Of a stretch of 64,000 nucleotides of DNA, positions 22,646-33,219 are shown in pieces. Below the pieces are notes generated by a model that was not told the origin of the DNA, made no database searches, and was given only the letters and a program-made list of their open reading frames with translations. Both the position numbers and the translations under genes were made by a program. The DNA lies in NCBI RefSeq assembly GCF_030696805.1, contig NZ_JAUYRO010000037.1, forward strand, positions 62,001-126,000, in the 5' to 3' direction. Origin of the DNA: Methyloversatilis sp. (lineage in GTDB: Bacteria; Pseudomonadota; Gammaproteobacteria; Burkholderiales; Rhodocyclaceae). Positions within the stretch are counted from its first letter, which is position 1. Each line of letters opens with the position of its first letter.

Positions 22646-24292
22646 ATGTCCGACATCGAACGCGAGTCCATGGACTTCGACCTGCTGGTCGTCGGTGCCG
22701 GTCCGGCCGGGCTGGCAGCGGCGATCCGCGCGAAGCAGAAGGCGACCGAGGCGGGCCACGAGCTGTCGGTCTGCGTCATCGAAAAGGGCGCCGAGGTGGG
22801 CGCGCACATCCTGTCCGGCGCCGTCATGGACCCGCGTGCGCTGACCGAACTGCTGCCCGACTGGCAGGCGCGGGGCGCACCGCTCCACACTCGCGTCACG
22901 CAGGACCGGATGTACTTCCTGTCCGAAACCGGCGCGCGCGCCGTGCCCGGCGCGCTGCTGCCGCAAAGCTTTCACAACGACGGCAATTACATCGTGCGGC
23001 TGGGTCATGTCGTGAAGTGGCTGGGCGAACAGGCCGGGGCGTTGGGTGTCGACATCTTCCCCGGCTTTGCCGGCAGTGCGCTGCTGTTCGATGACGACAA
23101 CCGCGTGGCCGGCGTCGTCACCGGCGACATGGGTGTGGGGCGGGACGGCACGCCGGGCGGCGCCTACCAGCCCGGCATGGCGCTGCGCGCGAAATACACG
23201 CTGTTCGCCGAAGGCTGCCGCGGCCATCTGGGCAAGCAACTGGAGGCACGCTACAACCTGCGTGACAGTGTCGATCCGCAGACCTACGGCCTGGGCATCA
23301 AGGAACTGTGGGAAGTGCCGGCGGGGCAGAGCCAGCCCGGGCTGGTCGTCCACACCGCCGGCTGGCCGCTTGACAACAACACCTACGGCGGCGGCTTCAT
23401 CTATCACCTGAAAGACAATCTGGTCGCCATCGGCTACGTGGTCGGGCTCAATTACAGCAACCCGTGGCTGTCGCCGTACGAGGAGTTCCAGCGCTACAAG
23501 ACCCACCCGACGATCCGCAGTCACATCGAAGGTGGCACGCGGCTGGCGTACGGTGCGCGTGCCATCACGGCGGGCGGCCTGCAGAGCCTGCCGAAGCTGG
23601 TGTTCCCGGGCGGCGCGCTGATCGGCGATGACGCCGGGTTCCTGAACGCAGCACGCATCAAGGGCAGCCACGCAGCAATCAAGAGCGGCATGCTGGCGGC
23701 AGATGCCGCGGTCGAGGCGCTGGCAGCCGGCCGCGCGCAGGACGCACTCGATGCCTACCCGGCTGCCTTCCGCATCAGCTGGTTGAGGGATGAGCTGCAC
23801 CAGACGCGAAACTTCAAGCCGTACATGAAGAAGGGGCTGTGGTTCGGGTCCTTCCTTTTCGGCGCCGAGCAACTGCTGTTCAAGGGCAATGTGCCGTGGA
23901 CGCTGCGTAATGAGGCCGATCACACCACGCTGGCGCCAGCGGCGACCCGCACGCCGATCGACTACCCGAAACCCGATGGTGTGCTGACCTTCGACCGCCT
24001 TTCGTCGGTCTTCCTGTCGAGCACCAACCACGAAGAAGATCAGCCCTGTCATCTGCTGCTGAAGGATGCCGGCGTGGCCATCACGGTCAATCTGGCGGCC
24101 TACGAGTCACCAGAGCAGCGCTATTGCCCGGCCGGCGTCTATGAAATCGTGCGCGAAGCCAGCGGGCCGCGGCTGCAGATCAATGCGCAGAACTGCGTGC
24201 ACTGCAAGAGCTGCGACATCAAGGATCCGACGCAGAACATTCACTGGGTGACGCCCCAGGGCGGCGAGGGCCCGATCTACAACGGCCTGTGA
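22646..24292 (+). CDS. Electron transfer flavoprotein-ubiquinone oxidoreductase
   Basis: A 548-residue ETF-QO, which takes electrons from electron transfer flavoprotein and reduces ubiquinone at the membrane during fatty-acid and amino-acid oxidation. The FAD motif is VVGAGPAGLAAAIRAKQ near residue 17. The body contains YQPGMALRAKYTLFAEGCRG and GGLQSLPKLVFPGGALIGDD, typical of the family. The C-terminal 4Fe-4S ferredoxin-like motif is NCVHCKSCDIKDPTQNI, followed by the usual WVTPQGGEGPIYNGL end. No etfAB genes lie in the window. Confidence 0.96.
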   Translation: MSDIERESMDFDLLVVGAGPAGLAAAIRAKQKATEAGHELSVCVIEKGAEVGAHILSGAVMDPRALTELLPDWQARGAPLHTRVTQDRMYFLSETGARAVPGALLPQSFHNDGNYIVRLGHVVKWLGEQAGALGVDIFPGFAGSALLFDDDNRVAGVVTGDMGVGRDGTPGGAYQPGMALRAKYTLFAEGCRGHLGKQLEARYNLRDSVDPQTYGLGIKELWEVPAGQSQPGLVVHTAGWPLDNNTYGGGFIYHLKDNLVAIGYVVGLNYSNPWLSPYEEFQRYKTHPTIRSHIEGGTRLAYGARAITAGGLQSLPKLVFPGGALIGDDAGFLNAARIKGSHAAIKSGMLAADAAVEALAAGRAQDALDAYPAAFRISWLRDELHQTRNFKPYMKKGLWFGSFLFGAEQLLFKGNVPWTLRNEADHTTLAPAATRTPIDYPKPDGVLTFDRLSSVFLSSTNHEEDQPCHLLLKDAGVAITVNLAAYESPEQRYCPAGVYEIVREASGPRLQINAQNCVHCKSCDIKDPTQNIHWVTPQGGEGPIYNGL

Positions 24293-24308
24293 GTTGATTG
24301 AGCCTGTC

Positions 24309-24339
24309 GTTGGGCATCGCTGCGCTCACCCCAACCTAC
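24309..24339 (-). repeat. Short palindromic intergenic repeat, copy 1
   Basis: This 31-bp unit is the reverse complement of the units at 24363 and 24419 (consensus AGGTTGGGGTGAGCGCAGCG followed by ATGCCCAAC). The ends GTTGGG and CCCAAC are complementary, so each unit can form a hairpin, as in REP-like elements. It lies just after the ETF-QO stop. Confidence 0.8.
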
Positions 24340-24362
24340 TTCGGCCATCGCGCCATGGAGCG

Positions 24363-24395
24363 CAGGTTGGGGTGAGCGCAGCGATGCCCAACACC
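24363..24395 (+). repeat. Short palindromic intergenic repeat, copy 2
   Basis: Second copy, in the opposite orientation to copy 1, so copies 1 and 2 can pair into a larger stem. The core AGGTTGGGGTGAGCGCAGCG is identical to copy 3. Reading frames through this array give peptides such as CWASLRSPQPT that are artefacts of the repeat. Confidence 0.8.
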
Positions 24396-24418
24396 GGAAC
24401 ATCAACCACGAGAAGAAC

Positions 24419-24452
24419 GTAGGTTGGGGTGAGCGCAGCGATGCCCAACACC
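24419..24452 (+). repeat. Short palindromic intergenic repeat, copy 3
   Basis: Third copy, in the same orientation as copy 2 and 56 bp downstream of it. The unit ends in GATGCCCAACACC. The three copies fill most of the 249-bp gap between the ETF-QO and nitronate monooxygenase genes. Confidence 0.8.
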
Positions 24453-24538
24453 CCAGGCATCCACCTCGCTTCAGACTCCCTGAACACACCCCTCGCAGGC
24501 ATCATTCGGGCTCGTGGGCCACGACCCCGGGAGCTTGA

Positions 24539-25519
<981 letters not shown>

Positions 25520-25530
25520 AAAGGGAGACG

Positions 25531-25546
25531 GACCCCGGCCGGGGTC
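25531..25546. terminator. Palindrome between convergent genes, possible terminator
   Basis: GACCCCGGCCGGGGTC is a perfect 16-bp palindrome located 12 bases after the nitronate monooxygenase stop and 47 bases after the end of the convergent aminotransferase gene. On the minus strand it is followed by CCGTCTCCCTTTT, a weak T-run. A bidirectional terminator is plausible but not certain. Confidence 0.4.
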
Positions 25547-25592
25547 GCGTCGCAACGGGCGCCGGTCCGCTCTTTCGAACGGGCGGCGGCGC

Positions 25593-26798
25593 TTACTTCA
25601 GGATGGTTGCCAGCGAATCGGCGACGTAATCGATGTTCTTCGAATTCAGCGCGGCCAGGCAGATGCGGCCGGTGCCGACGGCGTAGATGCCGAATTCGTC
25701 GCGCAGGCGATCAACCTGAGCTGAGGTCAGGCCGGTGTAGCTGAACATGCCGCGCTGGCGCACGACGAAGGAGAAGTCGCGTGCCACGCCGCGCGCGGCG
25801 AGCTTGTCGACCAGGCCGGTGCGCATCGCACGGATGCGGTCGCGCATTTCGCCCAGCTCCTGTTCCCACATGGCACGCAGTTCCGGCGTCGACAATACGG
25901 CAGCGACCACCGCGCCACCGTGCGTCGGCGGGTTGGAGTAGTTGGTGCGGATGGTCCGCTTCAACTGGCTCAGTACGCGGGCGGCTTCGTCCTTGCTCGC
26001 GGTCACGATGGACAGCGCGCCGACGCGCTCGCCATAGAGCGAGAACGACTTCGAGAACGAGCTGGAAATGACGAAGCTCAGACCCGACTGCACGAACAGG
26101 CGCACCGCCACGGCGTCCTGTTCGATGTCGTCGGCAAAGCCTTGATAGGCCATGTCGAGGAAGGGCACCAGATTGCGTGACTTGCACACTTCAACCACTT
26201 CGCCCCACTGTGCATCGGTCAGGTCGGCACCGGTCGGATTGTGGCAGCAGGCGTGCAGCAGCACGATGGCGTGTGCCGGCAGCGCCTTCAGGTGGGCGAT
26301 CATTGCGTCGAACCGCACGCCGCGCGTGTCGGCGTCGAAGTACGGGTAGGTGTCGACCTCGAAACCGGCGGCTTCGAACAGCGCGCGATGGTTTTCCCAG
26401 CTCGGATCGCTGATGTACACCCTGGCCTGCGGCAGCAGACGCTTGAGGAAGTCGGCGCCGATCTTCAGCGCACCGGTACCGCCCAGCGCCTGGGCCGTGA
26501 CCACGCGACCATCGCCCGTCAGTGCAGCGCCGACGCCGAACAGCAGATCCTGTACCGCCTTGTTGTAGGCGGGCGAACCTTCGATCGGCTGGTAGCCGCG
26601 CGGCGGCGCATTCTTCATGCGCGCCTCTTCGGCTGTACGCACTGCGCGCAGCAGTGGCAGCTTGCCTGCGTCGTCGTAGTACACGCCGACGCCCAGATTG
26701 ACCTTGGTCGTACGGGTGTCGGTGTTGAAAGCTTCGGTCAGACCCAGAATGGGGTCGCGCGGTGCCATGTCGACGGACGAGAAGACAGACGGGTTCAT
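25593..26798 (-). CDS. Aspartate/aromatic amino acid aminotransferase
   Basis: A 401-residue class I aminotransferase of the AspC/TyrB type, exchanging amino groups between aspartate or aromatic amino acids and 2-oxoglutarate. The start region DPILGLTEAFNTDTRTTKVN, GVGVYYDD and GYQPIEGSPAYNKAVQDLL are characteristic. The PLP-binding Lys is in SSSFSKSFSLYGERVGAL, and the substrate-carboxylate Arg lies near RGMFSYTGL. The ATG at 26798 (MNPSVFSSVD) matches family starts; the longer frame runs back over the divergent uvrB promoter. AspC and TyrB specificity cannot be separated by eye. Confidence 0.94.
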   Translation of the reverse strand: MNPSVFSSVDMAPRDPILGLTEAFNTDTRTTKVNLGVGVYYDDAGKLPLLRAVRTAEEARMKNAPPRGYQPIEGSPAYNKAVQDLLFGVGAALTGDGRVVTAQALGGTGALKIGADFLKRLLPQARVYISDPSWENHRALFEAAGFEVDTYPYFDADTRGVRFDAMIAHLKALPAHAIVLLHACCHNPTGADLTDAQWGEVVEVCKSRNLVPFLDMAYQGFADDIEQDAVAVRLFVQSGLSFVISSSFSKSFSLYGERVGALSIVTASKDEAARVLSQLKRTIRTNYSNPPTHGGAVVAAVLSTPELRAMWEQELGEMRDRIRAMRTGLVDKLAARGVARDFSFVVRQRGMFSYTGLTSAQVDRLRDEFGIYAVGTGRICLAALNSKNIDYVADSLATILK

Positions 26799-26961
26799 GC
26801 GTGGTGCTCCGGAGTGCGTGAGGTGAATGCCTCGGACTGAGGCGGGTGCGTCATGTGCTTGAAAGATAGGTGTAGAACGGCGTGCTGTCTGCAAACGTGC
26901 GAACTCGAGCGGCGCTTCTGCAGTCCTTGTCAGTACGTCTTGTGCAACGCAAAATTCTAAC

Positions 26962-29001
26962 ATGTCAGAAATCGCCGTCGCACCCGCCCTGTTAACGTTT
27001 GACAACAGCCCCTACAGGCTTCATCAGCCGTTTCCGCCTGCCGGTGATCAGCCGACCGCCATCGTCAAGCTGGTCGAGGGCATCGAAGACGGCTTGATGT
27101 TCCAGACCCTGCTTGGCGTGACCGGCTCGGGCAAGACCTACACGATGGCCAACGTCATCGCGCAGCTCGGCCGCCCGGCGCTGGTCATGGCGCCGAACAA
27201 GACGCTGGCCGCCCAGCTGTACTCGGAATTCCGCGAGTTCTTCCCGGAAAACGCAGTCGAATACTTCGTCAGCTACTACGACTACTACCAGCCGGAAGCC
27301 TACGTGCCGTCGAAAGACCTGTTCATCGAAAAGGACAGTGCGATCAACGAGCACATCGAACAGATGCGGCTGTCGGCGACCAAAAGCCTGCTTGAGCGGC
27401 GCGATGTGGTGATCGTGGCGACCGTGTCGGCCATCTACGGCATCGGCGACCCGGTCGACTATCACGCGATGATCCTCCACCTGCGCGAAGGTGGCACGCT
27501 GCACCAGCGGGACATCATCGCGCGCCTGGTGCAGATGCAGTACCAGCGCAATGACATGGATTTCCGGCGCGGCGTGTTCCGGGTGCGCGGCGACGTGATC
27601 GACATCTTCCCGGCCGAACAGGCGGAAAACGCATTGCGCGTGTCGCTGTTTGACGACCAGATCGAGGAACTGTCGCTGTTCGATCCGCTGACCGGTCAGG
27701 TGAAGCAGAAGATCGGCCGCTTCACCGTCTACCCGTCGAGCCACTATGTGACGCCGCGCGCCACCGTGCTGCGTGCGATTGACGCGATCAAGATCGAGCT
27801 GGAACTGCGGTCGAAGGAATTCGTCAGCCAGGGCAAGCTGGTCGAGGCGCAGCGGATAGAGCAGCGCACCCGCTTCGATCTCGAAATGCTCAACGAACTG
27901 GGTTTCTGCAAGGGCATCGAAAACTACTCGCGCCACATGTCCGGCCGCCAGCCGGGCGATGCGCCGCCGACGCTGATCGACTATCTGCCGCCGGACGCGC
28001 TGATGTTCATCGACGAGTCGCACGTGACCATCCCGCAGATCGGCGGCATGTTCAAGGGTGACCTCGCGCGCAAGACCAACCTGGTCGATTTCGGCTTCCG
28101 CCTGCCGTCGGCGCTCGACAACCGGCCGCTGAAGTTCGACGAATTCGAAAAGCTGATGCCGCAGACCGTGTTCGTGTCGGCCACACCATCCGCCTACGAG
28201 GCGGCCAATCAGGGGCAGGTGGTGGAACAGCTGGTGAGGCCGACCGGGCTGATCGACCCGATGATAGAAATCCGCCCGGCCACGACGCAGGTCGATGACC
28301 TGCTGGGCGAAATCCGCAAGCGGGTGGCGGTGCAGGAACGCATCCTGGTCACCGTGCTCACCAAGCGGCTGGCCGAGGATCTGACCGACTACCTCACCGA
28401 CAACGGCGTGAAGGTGCGCTACCTGCACAGCGATGTGGACACGGTCGAGCGCGTGGAGATCATTCGTGACCTGCGCCTGGGCGCGTTTGATGTGCTGGTG
28501 GGTATCAATCTGCTGCGCGAAGGGCTCGACATTCCCGAGGTGTCGCTGGTGGCCATCCTCGATGCGGACAAGGAAGGCTTCCTGCGCTCGGAGCGCAGCC
28601 TGATCCAGACCATAGGCCGCGCGGCCCGCCACCTCCACGGCACCGCCATCCTGTACGCCGACCAGATGACCGAGTCGATGAAGCGCGCCATTGGCGAAAC
28701 CGAGCGCCGCCGCACCCGTCAGATCGCACACAACCTCGCGCAGGGCATCACGCCGCGCTCGGTGGTCAAGCGCATCAAGGACATCATCGATGGCGTGTAC
28801 GACCAGGACGAGGTCGCGCGCGAACTGAAGGTGGCCGAGGAGCACGCCCGCTTCGAGTCGATGAGCGAAAAGGATCTGTCGCGCGAGATCAAGAAGCTGG
28901 AGAAGGAAATGATCGAACACGCCAAGAATCTCGAATTCGAGAAGGCCGCCGCGGCGCGCGACCGGCTGTTCAAGCTGCGCAGCGGCGCCTTCGGAGCGTG
29001 A
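26962..29001 (+). CDS. uvrB: Excinuclease ABC subunit B
   Basis: UvrB verifies DNA damage and loads UvrC in nucleotide excision repair. The 679-residue protein has full length. Walker A is [10 protein letters not shown] near residue 54, the damage-probing beta-hairpin region is [13 protein letters not shown], and helicase motifs include FIDESHVT (DEAD-like) and [20 protein letters not shown]. Motif VI is QTIGRAARH. The C-terminal UVR domain (about 635-670) reads [20 protein letters not shown]. It is divergent from the aminotransferase gene with 163 bp between; no SOS box was seen there. Confidence 0.98.
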   Translation: MSEIAVAPALLTFDNSPYRLHQPFPPAGDQPTAIVKLVEGIEDGLMFQTLLGVTGSGKTYTMANVIAQLGRPALVMAPNKTLAAQLYSEFREFFPENAVEYFVSYYDYYQPEAYVPSKDLFIEKDSAINEHIEQMRLSATKSLLERRDVVIVATVSAIYGIGDPVDYHAMILHLREGGTLHQRDIIARLVQMQYQRNDMDFRRGVFRVRGDVIDIFPAEQAENALRVSLFDDQIEELSLFDPLTGQVKQKIGRFTVYPSSHYVTPRATVLRAIDAIKIELELRSKEFVSQGKLVEAQRIEQRTRFDLEMLNELGFCKGIENYSRHMSGRQPGDAPPTLIDYLPPDALMFIDESHVTIPQIGGMFKGDLARKTNLVDFGFRLPSALDNRPLKFDEFEKLMPQTVFVSATPSAYEAANQGQVVEQLVRPTGLIDPMIEIRPATTQVDDLLGEIRKRVAVQERILVTVLTKRLAEDLTDYLTDNGVKVRYLHSDVDTVERVEIIRDLRLGAFDVLVGINLLREGLDIPEVSLVAILDADKEGFLRSERSLIQTIGRAARHLHGTAILYADQMTESMKRAIGETERRRTRQIAHNLAQGITPRSVVKRIKDIIDGVYDQDEVARELKVAEEHARFESMSEKDLSREIKKLEKEMIEHAKNLEFEKAAAARDRLFKLRSGAFGA

Positions 29002-29065
29002 TGCAGACGCATCCGATGGTCGTCGGCGCGTGTGGCGGGCATATCGGACCGACTGCGCCCACCAC

Positions 29066-29929
29066 ATGAAAAGACGTTCCCTGCTTGGCCTGCTGGCCGG
29101 CCTGCCGCTGCTCGCCGGCTGTTCTGCCACCGGCCTGCTGAATATGCTGGCGCCGTCGGCGCATCGGCGCGAAGCCGGTATCGCCTACGGCCCGCATGCG
29201 CGCATGAAACTGGATGTCTATCGTCCGCTCGATACACCGGGCCTGGCGCCGGTTGTCGTATTTTTCTACGGTGGCAGCTGGAACGCAGGTCGGCGCGAGG
29301 ACTACCTGTTCGTCGGCGCCGCACTGGCTGAGCGCGGCATCGTCACGGTGATTCCGGATTACCGGCTGTACCCCGAGGTGGTGTATCCGACCTTTCTCGA
29401 TGACTGTGCCGCAGCCGTTGCCTGGGTGATGGACAACGCGGCGGCGCATGGCGCCGATCCCGGTCGGCTGCATGTCGCCGGACACAGCGCCGGCGCCTAC
29501 AACGCCGCCATGCTGGCGCTGGACGGACGCTGGCTGGGCAAGGTCGGTCGCCGCACCGACCGGCTCGCCGGGCTGGTCGGTCTCGCCGGGCCCTACGATT
29601 TCCTGCCCATCGTCAATCCGGATGTGAAACCGGTTTTCAATCGCCCGGGTATCGAAGATCCGGCGCCCGCGGACTCACAACCGCTCCGACATGTGACGGC
29701 CGCCGCGCCGCGCAGCCTGCTGATTGCCGCGCGGGATGACGATCTGGTCAATCCACGGCGCAACACCGGCGGTCTGGCGCAGGCCCTGCGCGATTCAGGT
29801 GTCGCGGTCGATGAACGCTATTACGAAAGGGTGAATCACCTGACCCTGGTCGGTGCCTTCGGTCGCCCGCTGCGCGGACTGGCGCCGGTCATCGACGACG
29901 TGGCCGCTTTTGTCGGAAAGGCAACGTGA
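29066..29929 (+). CDS. Lipoprotein alpha/beta hydrolase (carboxylesterase-like)
   Basis: A 287-residue esterase-type hydrolase with a lipoprotein signal peptide (LLGLLAGLPLLAGC, lipobox Cys19), so it is probably attached to the outer membrane or periplasmic face. The oxyanion segment reads VFFYGGSWNAGRREDY and the nucleophile elbow is AGHSAGAYNAA. Late Asp and His candidates are in ARDDDLVNP and VNHLTLVG. It resembles BD-FAE/isoprenylcysteine methylesterase-like hydrolases. The ATG at 29066 is set by the signal peptide. It follows uvrB by 64 bp; a functional link is not evident. Confidence 0.87.
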   Translation: MKRRSLLGLLAGLPLLAGCSATGLLNMLAPSAHRREAGIAYGPHARMKLDVYRPLDTPGLAPVVVFFYGGSWNAGRREDYLFVGAALAERGIVTVIPDYRLYPEVVYPTFLDDCAAAVAWVMDNAAAHGADPGRLHVAGHSAGAYNAAMLALDGRWLGKVGRRTDRLAGLVGLAGPYDFLPIVNPDVKPVFNRPGIEDPAPADSQPLRHVTAAAPRSLLIAARDDDLVNPRRNTGGLAQALRDSGVAVDERYYERVNHLTLVGAFGRPLRGLAPVIDDVAAFVGKAT

Positions 29930-29951
29930 TCGTCGCGTTCCTGAAATCGCA

Positions 29952-31442
29952 TCAGCTGTCCAGCGGTAGCGCCAGACACAGGCGGGTGCCCCCGTTTAGG
30001 GTCGGCAACGGCCGCAGGCTGCCGCCATGCAGATCGGCCACGCGCTGCGCGATCGCCAGGCCCAGTCCGCCGATGCCGCCACTTTTTCGTTGCAGTGGCG
30101 GATCGCGCAGAGACCGTCCGTGTTCAAGTCGTTCAATCAGATCCCGAGGCAGCCCGGGACCGGCATCTTCGACGACGATCTGCGCCAGCACACCGTTGCG
30201 ACTCAGGCTTACGCGCACCGGTTCTGCGCCCGGCGCGTGGCGCATGGCGTTGTCGATCAGATTGGACAGCGCGCGTTCGATCAACTGCAAGTCGCCGTCA
30301 AGTTCAAGTTTGCCAGGTGGCGGACCCTGAAGCATGACGGGCGGTCGGGTGCTGTCGTTCAGCTCGAATTTCTGCACGGCATCCGCCACCAGCTCGTCAA
30401 GGCGGAACCGCTCGCGGTGAAGCGCCTGACCGCTCGACTGCAGCGCACACAGCTCGAACAATTGCTGCGAAAGCCGCCTTACCTTGTCGCTTTGCGCCAG
30501 CGCAGCCGACAGGATGCGATCAAACGATGCGTGCGGCGCCGATCGCCTTCCGGCAAGTGCCTCAAGCTGACCGTGAAGTGCGGTGAGGGGCGAGCGCAGA
30601 TCATGCGCCACGCCGGCCATCATTTCCCGATGTGCGTCGCTTTGTTGTTGTTCCCGCGCGGCCTGTGCTTTCAGTCTTTCCGTCATGTCCTCGAAAGCGC
30701 GCCTGATCGCCTGCACTTCGTCACCCTCCTGCGTCGCCACGATCTCGCCGAAGACAGCGGCATCGCTTTCGTCCTTGCTGAAGCTGCGCATTCGGTGCGC
30801 GATACGGTGCAACGGTCGCGTAAGGCGATGGAATGCAATGACTCCGCTCGCCACCGCGAGCAGCAGACCCAGCATGGCCGCGACTGCTGCACCCTGCCAG
30901 ACACGCTGCAGGCTTGATTGCCCCGCGACCAGTGTCCGCGCCTGCCCGTCCAGCACGATGTACAGGTAGCCGGGCGGCTTCGTGTCCCCGTCTCGCGGCG
31001 CAAACATCGCAACGCTGAAGATGCGGGAAGCATTGACGTTCATCGGATCGCTGCCGAACAGCGGCAGGGTCGCGCCGTCGAGAAACTGCCTTACCGGAAC
31101 CAGGTCGACCTGCGGCTGCCGCACCATGCCGGGCTCGCCTATGTAGCTGTCGACGCGCCCGTCAGCGTCGAGCAGATAGACCTGAACGCCCGGATTGACC
31201 ACCATCAGCATCGACAGCAGCGTCTCGCGAGCTGACCGGTCGGCGGCGTCTATGTCCGCCTGGGCGATCTGTGGCCAATGTTCGATGATGTGACGGGCCA
31301 GCCCGTGCGACAGGCGTTGCAACGACTCTTTTTCATGTTGTGCCGCAACGTACCGACCGAGCAGGCCGACAAATGCGCCATAAGCGAGCATGAGCACGGC
31401 CATGGTGACGATGAGACGCGTCGCGAAAGAGGGCGAGCGCAT
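29952..31442 (-). CDS. HAMP sensor histidine kinase
   Basis: A sensor kinase of about 496 residues. It has an N-terminal helix (LIVTMAVLMLAYGAFVGLLG), a periplasmic domain with DADGRVDSYIGEPG (a CpxA/EnvZ-like sensing region), a second helix near 180-200, a HAMP domain, and a HisKA domain with the phosphoacceptor in GVAHDLRSPLTALHGQL. The ATPase domain carries LSNLIDNAMRHAPG, VEDAGPGLP and GIGGLGLAIAQRVADLHGG. The start codon ATG at 31442 overlaps the stop of the regulator gene (TGATG). The signal is unknown. Confidence 0.93.
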   Translation of the reverse strand: MRSPSFATRLIVTMAVLMLAYGAFVGLLGRYVAAQHEKESLQRLSHGLARHIIEHWPQIAQADIDAADRSARETLLSMLMVVNPGVQVYLLDADGRVDSYIGEPGMVRQPQVDLVPVRQFLDGATLPLFGSDPMNVNASRIFSVAMFAPRDGDTKPPGYLYIVLDGQARTLVAGQSSLQRVWQGAAVAAMLGLLLAVASGVIAFHRLTRPLHRIAHRMRSFSKDESDAAVFGEIVATQEGDEVQAIRRAFEDMTERLKAQAAREQQQSDAHREMMAGVAHDLRSPLTALHGQLEALAGRRSAPHASFDRILSAALAQSDKVRRLSQQLFELCALQSSGQALHRERFRLDELVADAVQKFELNDSTRPPVMLQGPPPGKLELDGDLQLIERALSNLIDNAMRHAPGAEPVRVSLSRNGVLAQIVVEDAGPGLPRDLIERLEHGRSLRDPPLQRKSGGIGGLGLAIAQRVADLHGGSLRPLPTLNGGTRLCLALPLDS

Positions 31443-32143
31443 CACGGCAAGTTGTCCTCGAATCGATAGCCCACGCCCCAGACCGTGACGATGCGCTGCG
31501 GATTTCTCGGGTCGTCCTCGATCTTGTTGCGCAGTCGGTTGATGTGCGAATTGACGGTGTGTTCATACCCGTCGAACCCGGCGCCCCAGACGCGCTGCAA
31601 CAGACTGCCGCGGCTGAAGGCCTGTCGCGGATGGCGCACCAGAAAGTGCAGCAGATCGAATTCGCGCAAGGTCAGCGGAATCGGCTGGCTATCGCGCGTC
31701 AGTTCGCGTCGCAGCGTATCAAGTCGAAACGATCCGAAGCGCAAGTCGATGGCGACAGAAGGCGAGTTGCGCAGTTGTTCGACCCGGCGCAGCAGCGCGC
31801 GTATCCGGGCGACCAGTTCGAGCATGGAGAAAGGTTTGGCGAGGTAGTCGTCGGCACCGAGTTCCAGCCCGAGCACCCGGTGTGCCTCCGTTGAGCGGGC
31901 ACTCAACATGATGACGGGAATGTCTGCGTGTCGCGCCTTGAGGTGGCGACACACATCCCAGCCATCCGCACCCGGCAACATCAGGTCGAGCAACACCAGA
32001 TCCCAGCGCTTGCGGTCGATGGCGGCGATCGCCTGCAGACCGTCGGATTCCCGGTGCAGACGGTACCCTGCATCTTCCAGATGGAGACGCAGGGCACCTG
32101 CGATGGCGTTGTCGTCCTCGACAAGCAACACATGCTCATTCAT
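31442..32143 (-). CDS. OmpR/PhoB-type response regulator
   Basis: A 233-residue response regulator. The receiver domain has the acidic VLLVEDDNAIA start, phosphoacceptor Asp in LVLLDLMLPGADGWDV, Thr/Ser in IMLSARS and Lys in YLAKPFSMLELVARI. The C-terminal winged helix reads LTLREFDLLHFLVRHPRQAF, then GYEHTVNSHINRLRNKIEDD and ETVWGVGYRF-like VTVWGVGYRFEDN. It is first in a two-gene unit with the kinase. A PEP-CTERM protein gene lies just upstream on the same strand. Confidence 0.94.
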   Translation of the reverse strand: MNEHVLLVEDDNAIAGALRLHLEDAGYRLHRESDGLQAIAAIDRKRWDLVLLDLMLPGADGWDVCRHLKARHADIPVIMLSARSTEAHRVLGLELGADDYLAKPFSMLELVARIRALLRRVEQLRNSPSVAIDLRFGSFRLDTLRRELTRDSQPIPLTLREFDLLHFLVRHPRQAFSRGSLLQRVWGAGFDGYEHTVNSHINRLRNKIEDDPRNPQRIVTVWGVGYRFEDNLP

Positions 32144-32231
32144 CGGTTTGCCGCGCGTCAGGCCGAAAAATCGAGATTAGCAGGTCTGCCGACGCCTGAC
32201 TTCACGTCGCCGTGAAGCTTGCAGACGGTGT

Positions 32232-33017
32232 TCAGCCGAGACGACGGCGCGCAATGCTTCCCACCATGAGCAAGCCGGCCAGCATCATCGCGTAGGTTTC
32301 CGGCTCGGGAATCGGCGCGACGGCAAACGAGATGCGATACACGCTGGTGTCGGCAGCAAGCGTGCTGTCGAGTGTGTAGCCGGTCGCTGTCGTGAGGCCG
32401 TTGTAGGCAAAGAGTTCGGCAAAATTGAACGCCACGACCGAGTTTTGCGGTGCGCGCAGGTCGTTGTTGCCAACAAAGGCTGACGCCGCCGGATCGAACA
32501 CTTCCGAGCCGGCATCCCAGATCTGCCGTGCAGACTGGTTGATCGAGTTGATCACCAGATTGCCCGCTGCGTCGAACAGCTCGTAGCGCATCGGCGAATC
32601 GTTGCCGATGAAGAAATCGTTGCTCGGCACGACCATTGCTGCGAAGGTGAAAAAACGATTCAGCGAGGTGTCAACGGTGAAGGTGGCGCTGCTCATGCCA
32701 CCCGGCTGCAACAACCCGCCCAGCGTGCCGCGGGTCGCCATCGGATCGGCTGCGGCGAAGGCCGCCTGCCATGCGCCACCCGCACCACCCTCGGCCACGG
32801 AGATGATGGCGTCGGTCGCGACGCTGCCCAGATTGAAGGCGTCGAAGCTGCCGTTGTTGAATCCGAAGTGCAGCGGGGCGAAGCTGATGCCATTGGCAGG
32901 TACGAGGTTTTCCACGGTGACCGTGATGTCGACGAGGGCCGCCTGGGCCGACGAACCGAGAGCGAACAGGGTCATGGCCGCAGCCAGACGGGACGTGCGC
33001 AACAGTGAAGGAAACAT
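32232..33017 (-). CDS. Spondin-domain PEP-CTERM protein
   Basis: A 261-residue secreted protein. A signal peptide (about 1-26, ending GSSAQA) precedes a domain with VDITVTVENLVPANGISFAP, ISVAEGGAGGAW and FTFAAMVVPSNDFFIGND, which fits the spondin N-terminal domain seen in bacterial surface proteins. The C-terminus is a PEP-CTERM sorting signal: PEPETYAMMLAGLLMVGSIA plus RRRLG. Such proteins are cut by an exosortase and exported with exopolysaccharide; no exosortase gene lies in the window. It is upstream of a two-component pair on the same strand. Confidence 0.88.
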   Translation of the reverse strand: MFPSLLRTSRLAAAMTLFALGSSAQAALVDITVTVENLVPANGISFAPLHFGFNNGSFDAFNLGSVATDAIISVAEGGAGGAWQAAFAAADPMATRGTLGGLLQPGGMSSATFTVDTSLNRFFTFAAMVVPSNDFFIGNDSPMRYELFDAAGNLVINSINQSARQIWDAGSEVFDPAASAFVGNNDLRAPQNSVVAFNFAELFAYNGLTTATGYTLDSTLAADTSVYRISFAVAPIPEPETYAMMLAGLLMVGSIARRRLG

Positions 33018-33219
33018 GAAGACTCTCCGGAGTATGTAAGGTGAGCCGGACGACGAGATGCTGTCCGGTGCCCGGATGCTAAGTAGCCCGTGTCACCGAG
33101 TCCTCACGCAAACCTCACCGCTACGGGATGCATGCCTTTTTCCGGCGGTGAGCGCTTTTACCCTTGGCCGGGCACTGGTTCAGGAACCGAAGCGTCGGAA
33201 AACGATCCCTTGTCTGGTC

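Noticed and set aside
22581-24251. Overlapping plus-strand frames within the ETF-QO gene
   Set aside because: Out of frame with the gene and with no domain; all are shadows.
24277-24489. Minus-strand frame of 70 codons
   Set aside because: Runs through the three short repeats and encodes their translation (CWASLRSPQP), not a real protein.
25531-25546. Palindrome as a binding site
   Set aside because: Lies between two converging genes; more likely part of a terminator than an operator.
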